Of a DNA stretch of 14,873 nucleotides, positions 11,924-14,873 are shown piece by piece (positions within the stretch are counted from its first letter, which is position 1; the number at the start of each line of letters is the position of its first letter). This stretch comes from JAHIEZ01 sp964598275. Its GTDB lineage: Bacteria; Patescibacteriota; Microgenomatia; UBA12405. A program made the translations under genes and the position numbers. Below the pieces are notes generated by a model. It was not told where the DNA came from and ran no database searches. It saw only the letters and a program-made list of their open reading frames with translations. The stretch covers positions 1-14,873 of the forward strand of contig CAZRAZ010000019.1 of assembly GCA_964598275.1 (NCBI GenBank). The letters are read 5' to 3'.

Positions 11924-13222
11924 ATGAAACCACCCAAAAAATTACCCTCAATTTTAGCCCTGCTCCTCCTGGCGGCGGCCACCATTATTCTTACTTGGCT
12001 TACCGGCTCTGCTCGCTTTTTTTTCTCAAAAGCCAGCCCCGTCGGCGACAATTGTCAGCCTCTTGGTCTCCAAATTACTAATCTTACCCACGGATCGGTT
12101 GATATTTCTTTTACCACCGCTTCCGCTTGTACTTCTTCTCTTGATTTTAACGGTAAATCTTATCCCAACCATCAAAACAGCTCCTTCTCCCATTATTTTT
12201 CTATTTTTGCTTTAGAGCCTCAAACGAACTATCTGTTTTCTCTTACCGTTAATGGCAAACATTTTTCTTCCGAAAGCTATAATCTTACTACTCCTCCCCG
12301 CCCCGGCGGCGATACCCCAAACTCAAATTTAGCTTGGGGAAAGGTCAAAAACCCCGACAACAGTCCGGCCCAAAACTCCATTATTTATCTAAACGTTCCC
12401 AACGCTTCCCCTCTTTCAGCTTTGGTCACCGCCAACGGTAATTGGAATATTTCTTTGGCCACCAGTCTTAATTTGGCCCAAAACGAATGGTTTACCCCTC
12501 CGACAAATATCCCCGAAGAAATCATCGTTATCTCTCCCAACGGTACGTTTACCCAAGTTACCGGCAATACCTCCCGAAATAATCCCGTCCCTGACATTAT
12601 CATTGGCCAAGATCAACTCAACCCCGTTGTTTTATCAGACACCGGCTCTCTTGATTTGTCCAACCCTGGGAACCCCTCTCTCGTCTTAGAAATTTATAAT
12701 CCGAAAGACAATGATGCTATTTTTACTCAAAGACCCCAGTTTTTCGGTCAAGCTCCCGCCGGTTCCCGGGTGATTATTTCCCTCCATTCAGACACCGTTT
12801 TTGAAGACCAGGCTTCAGTCGACGATCAAGGTAGATGGTTATGGACGCCTCCTCAAGATATTTCTTTAGGCGAGCACCAAATTACTGCCAAGGTCCAAGA
12901 CCCGCAAACAGGTCTGTGGAAAACTATTACTCACAATTTTACTGTTTATGCCAGTGCTGAAGGTCAGTTAGCCTTTTCTTCCTCTCCTTCCGGCAATATC
13001 GCTACTCCCACCACCGTTTTGGCTCCTACCAACACTCTTGCCCCCCAAGCCACTCCCACTTTAGCCGCCAAAGCGACAGCGGCGGCCACCTCCACCCCAA
13101 AAACGGTCAAACCAGCCACTGATTCTGGAGTTCCCATTACCGGAGTTGCCTTGCCCACCATTCTCACTCTCACTTTTGCCTTAATGCTATCTTTTGCTTT
13201 TATATTATTTACTCGCTTATAA
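11924..13222 (+). CDS. Surface-anchored protein with FN3/Ig-like domains and an LPXTG-like C-terminus
   Basis: A 432-residue extracellular protein. Residues 8-27 are a hydrophobic export or anchor helix, followed by RFFFSKAS. About 44-125 look like a fibronectin-III-type beta-sandwich (NLTHGSVDISFTT, ending in LTTPP). About 136-230 resemble a carboxypeptidase-regulatory-like domain (WGKVKNPDNSPAQNSIIYL, NGNWNISL). About 254-343 are a bacterial Ig-like repeat (PQFFGQAPAGSRVIISL, DDQGRWLWTPPQDISLGEHQ). Residues 358-400 are a Thr/Ala/Pro stalk. The C-terminus is VPITG (403-407), a hydrophobic helix and a final R-L, which resembles a sortase signal (LPXTG, helix, basic tail) with Val for Leu and a minimal tail. 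Role: adhesion, wall or pilus-associated surface display. No sortase gene is visible here. Confidence 0.7.
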   Translation: MKPPKKLPSILALLLLAAATIILTWLTGSARFFFSKASPVGDNCQPLGLQITNLTHGSVDISFTTASACTSSLDFNGKSYPNHQNSSFSHYFSIFALEPQTNYLFSLTVNGKHFSSESYNLTTPPRPGGDTPNSNLAWGKVKNPDNSPAQNSIIYLNVPNASPLSALVTANGNWNISLATSLNLAQNEWFTPPTNIPEEIIVISPNGTFTQVTGNTSRNNPVPDIIIGQDQLNPVVLSDTGSLDLSNPGNPSLVLEIYNPKDNDAIFTQRPQFFGQAPAGSRVIISLHSDTVFEDQASVDDQGRWLWTPPQDISLGEHQITAKVQDPQTGLWKTITHNFTVYASAEGQLAFSSSPSGNIATPTTVLAPTNTLAPQATPTLAAKATAAATSTPKTVKPATDSGVPITGVALPTILTLTFALMLSFAFILFTRL

Positions 13223-13236
13223 AAATCAGTTATAGT
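13208..13236 (+). promoter_or_regulatory. Leaderless promoter for the Cys-rich surface protein
   Basis: TTTACT (13208-13213; 4 of 6 to TTGACA), a 17-nt spacer, TATAGT (13231-13236; 5 of 6), then 7 nt to the ATG at 13244. The -35 lies inside the end of the upstream gene. It separates the two surface-protein genes that follow from the pilus-like operon. Confidence 0.55.
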
Positions 13237-13243
13237 TAATCTA

Positions 13244-14128
13244 ATGTCCATCCAATTTCTGCAAAATAAAAATAAATACGCCATTTTTACCGCTGTTTTT
13301 CTCTCCCTATCTTTGATGGGCGGCATCTTTTTAGTGCAACAAAGCCAAGACTTACGCAATCGTGCCACCGAGCCTCTTCCGACAGCTTCCGCCGCCGAAC
13401 CAATTTGTCCTAAATTTGATTGTCCTCTTGGCCAGACCTGTTCATTCGATTTCAATTTCTTAGATCAATGTCCCAATGGTATTCAAAACCTGAATGTTCA
13501 GGCCCATGATCATGGCGATGATTTTGACGCCAACTTAAAATTCTTTACCGCCGACAATCAATTGGTCAAAGATGAAACCGTGTCAATAGAAACTACCTCC
13601 CAGAATGTTACCGACATCTGTCGGGAAGAAGCCATACCATTTACTCCTCACAATGAAAGTGATTCTGCCTGCTACGAAACCAGTCTAACTCGTAGTTTTT
13701 CCTGTCCTGACAAAGTAACTAAACTAAAATTGGAGTTGTCCGAAGGTGAATATACCGCCTCCCACATTCATCTGTGCTATCAGCCAGTTTGCTGTCCGGC
13801 CATACCTACCTCCACCCCCACCCCCACACCTTCACTTCCCCCCGCCAACATCTCCTGTCTGTCTTGTCTTACCTACAATCAAAATTGGCAGCAAATTATC
13901 AATTTGAATAATCTAAAAATTGGTGAAAGTGTTTATTTTGCCGTTACTGGTTCTGGTGAAGTCGTCAAGGGCAGATTTAAGGTCACAATTAACGGCAACG
14001 CCGGCAATTGGCAGGAATCCAATCAGAAAAACACCAGCGACAAATTTTATTTCCCCTACCTTGTTCAACAAGCCGGCGCGCACCAGGTTAACTGTGAAGT
14101 TTACAGCCCCTCATCCGGCTGGCGATAA
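13244..14128 (+). CDS. N-anchored cysteine-rich surface protein
   Basis: A 294-residue protein of no recognised family. It has a short basic cytoplasmic end, a membrane helix at about 13-31, and then the signature LVQQSQDLRNRA (30-41), which recurs in the next gene. A Pro/Ala linker leads to an extracellular domain (55-184) with ten cysteines, probably paired as disulfides, and HDHGDDFDANLKF. A Thr-Pro stalk at 189-200 leads to a second small domain (201-294) with three more cysteines (CLSC at 205-208 and C284) and beta-rich sequence (ESVYFAVTGSGEV, GRFKVTING). There is no C-terminal anchor, so it is held by the N-terminal helix or released by cleavage near the signature. It is followed 3 nt later by another protein of the same N-terminal type. 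Confidence 0.7.
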   Translation: MSIQFLQNKNKYAIFTAVFLSLSLMGGIFLVQQSQDLRNRATEPLPTASAAEPICPKFDCPLGQTCSFDFNFLDQCPNGIQNLNVQAHDHGDDFDANLKFFTADNQLVKDETVSIETTSQNVTDICREEAIPFTPHNESDSACYETSLTRSFSCPDKVTKLKLELSEGEYTASHIHLCYQPVCCPAIPTSTPTPTPSLPPANISCLSCLTYNQNWQQIINLNNLKIGESVYFAVTGSGEVVKGRFKVTINGNAGNWQESNQKNTSDKFYFPYLVQQAGAHQVNCEVYSPSSGWR

Positions 14129-14131
14129 AAA

Positions 14132-14873
14132 ATGTTAAATACACTAAAAATAAAAATCTGGCCTATACTGGTGGGTCTTGTTTTGACCGTTAGCCTTGTT
14201 GCTGGCATAATTTTGGTCAAACAAAATCAGGACGCCAGGCGTCGTGCCGCCCCCGCCCCAATTATCCTCAAAAGTCAATTAGGTCAGGGATCTTGGCAAA
14301 AAGTAGACTTCGACGCTTACCGACAGGGAGACGACTTGCCCGAATTTCCCGATCAATGCGACGGAGTTTCTGCCTCAAAGTGCAAAATTACCGCCTACGA
14401 TGGTCTTCCTGGTTGGACTAATCTTAATTATGACGATCATACCTGGAGGGTCGGCTATCAGGTAGACTCTACTTGGTGGCAAGGCCAGGATTGGAATTGT
14501 TCCCGCCGGTTTATTCAAAACGGCGGTCAAATTATCAATTTCAAAAACCCGAATGATAATGGTCAATTCGAAGACCTAAACGATAAAACCGGTCTACATC
14601 GGCGATCATTTATCATCCCGGCCGCTTTTCAGATTGCCTCTGCTAAAATCAAACTTTTCAGTGACAACAAAACCTTGGTCTACGTCAACGGCCACCTCCT
14701 CCCTCCCAAATTTAGTGAACTTTGTTATGAATACGACATTGGCATCAGTCTGCTCCAAACAGGCCAAAACATTTTAGCCATCCAGTTGAGCAATGATGCC
14801 GTTTCTGCTTCTGACAATCCCATCGGTTTAGCCTATGAAGTAATTATTACCAGTCAGGAGATTACTCCCACCC
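14132..14873 (+). CDS. N-anchored surface protein with a carbohydrate-binding-like domain (cut by right edge)
   Basis: An open frame from the ATG at 14132 to the window edge (247 codons, no stop). Residues 9-29 are a membrane helix followed by LVKQNQDARRRAAPAP, the same signature as in the preceding protein. The extracellular part contains WQKVDFDAYRQGDD (55-68), Cys pairs (C76 and C84; C123; C198), a Trp-rich segment (TWWQGQDWNC) and a beta-sandwich-like region. In the latter, RSFIIPAAFQIASAKIKLF, then DNKTLVYVNGHLL and LLQTGQNILAIQLSN match the pattern of galactose-binding-like or sugar-binding jelly-roll domains (D-N-x-x-x-x-Y-V-N-G). The last residues (EITPT) look like the start of a Thr/Pro stalk. 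The start lies 3 nt after the previous stop, with no separate promoter seen. Confidence 0.7.
   Translation, partial: MLNTLKIKIWPILVGLVLTVSLVAGIILVKQNQDARRRAAPAPIILKSQLGQGSWQKVDFDAYRQGDDLPEFPDQCDGVSASKCKITAYDGLPGWTNLNYDDHTWRVGYQVDSTWWQGQDWNCSRRFIQNGGQIINFKNPNDNGQFEDLNDKTGLHRRSFIIPAAFQIASAKIKLFSDNKTLVYVNGHLLPPKFSELCYEYDIGISLLQTGQNILAIQLSNDAVSASDNPIGLAYEVIITSQEITPT

Noticed and set aside
12964..13455. Minus-strand open frame of 163 codons over the end of the 432-residue protein and the start of the next
   Set aside because: Antisense to two well-supported genes and their promoter; low-complexity Ala/Val/Gly and Lys/Arg product.
1..14873. CRISPR arrays, insertion sequences, prophage genes or rRNA/tRNA genes
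   Set aside because: No spaced direct repeats, transposase motifs, terminal inverted repeats or RNA-gene signatures were seen on either strand by eye.

Overview
The window looks like a piece of a Candidate Phyla Radiation (Patescibacteria) chromosome, most likely Microgenomates-like. This is inferred from compact genes with tiny gaps, almost no Shine-Dalgarno sequences, a half-size MFS protein, N-anchored surface proteins with Thr/Pro stalks, and PilN/PilO-like genes beside murJ. Stop codons are TAA, TAG and at least one TGA, and no confident gene needs TGA as a sense codon, so the standard bacterial code (table 11) fits. The + strand is visibly C- and T-rich over genes of both orientations, so much of the composition looks strand-wide rather than gene-specific.

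Layout. (1) About 1-3250, + strand: the end of korA, then korB (2-oxoacid:ferredoxin oxidoreductase), map (methionine aminopeptidase) and folD (one-carbon metabolism). (2) 3213-4444: small, poorly known genes. These are a frameshifted helical mini-ORF carrying a strong hairpin, a cysteine-rich 75-residue protein, a thioredoxin-like protein without active-site cysteines, and an orphan minus-strand gene between two hairpins with matching loops. (3) 4513-7085: a TatD-family hydrolase (-), a decayed DUF6884/GIY-YIG chimaera (+), a PurN-like formyltransferase (+) and a 6-TM MFS protein (+). (4) 7095-8762, minus strand: rpsT (S20) followed by metG. (5) 8821-14873, + strand: murJ (lipid II flippase), PilN-like, PilO-like, a 92-residue membrane protein, a 432-residue Ig/FN3-like surface protein ending in an LPXTG-like signal, and two N-anchored surface proteins, the last running off the window.

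How it fits together: FolD makes 10-formyl-THF and the PurN-like protein could use it. MurJ and the following genes form a cell-envelope and surface block. The most striking non-coding pattern is regulatory. Many starts have a -10 hexamer (TATAAT or a close match) 6-8 nt upstream, which implies leaderless or near-leaderless mRNAs. The second recurring pattern is a shared membrane-proximal signature, L-V-x-Q-x-Q-D-x-R-x-R-A, at the N-termini of the two consecutive surface proteins.

No tRNA, rRNA, CRISPR array or insertion sequence was recognised by eye.
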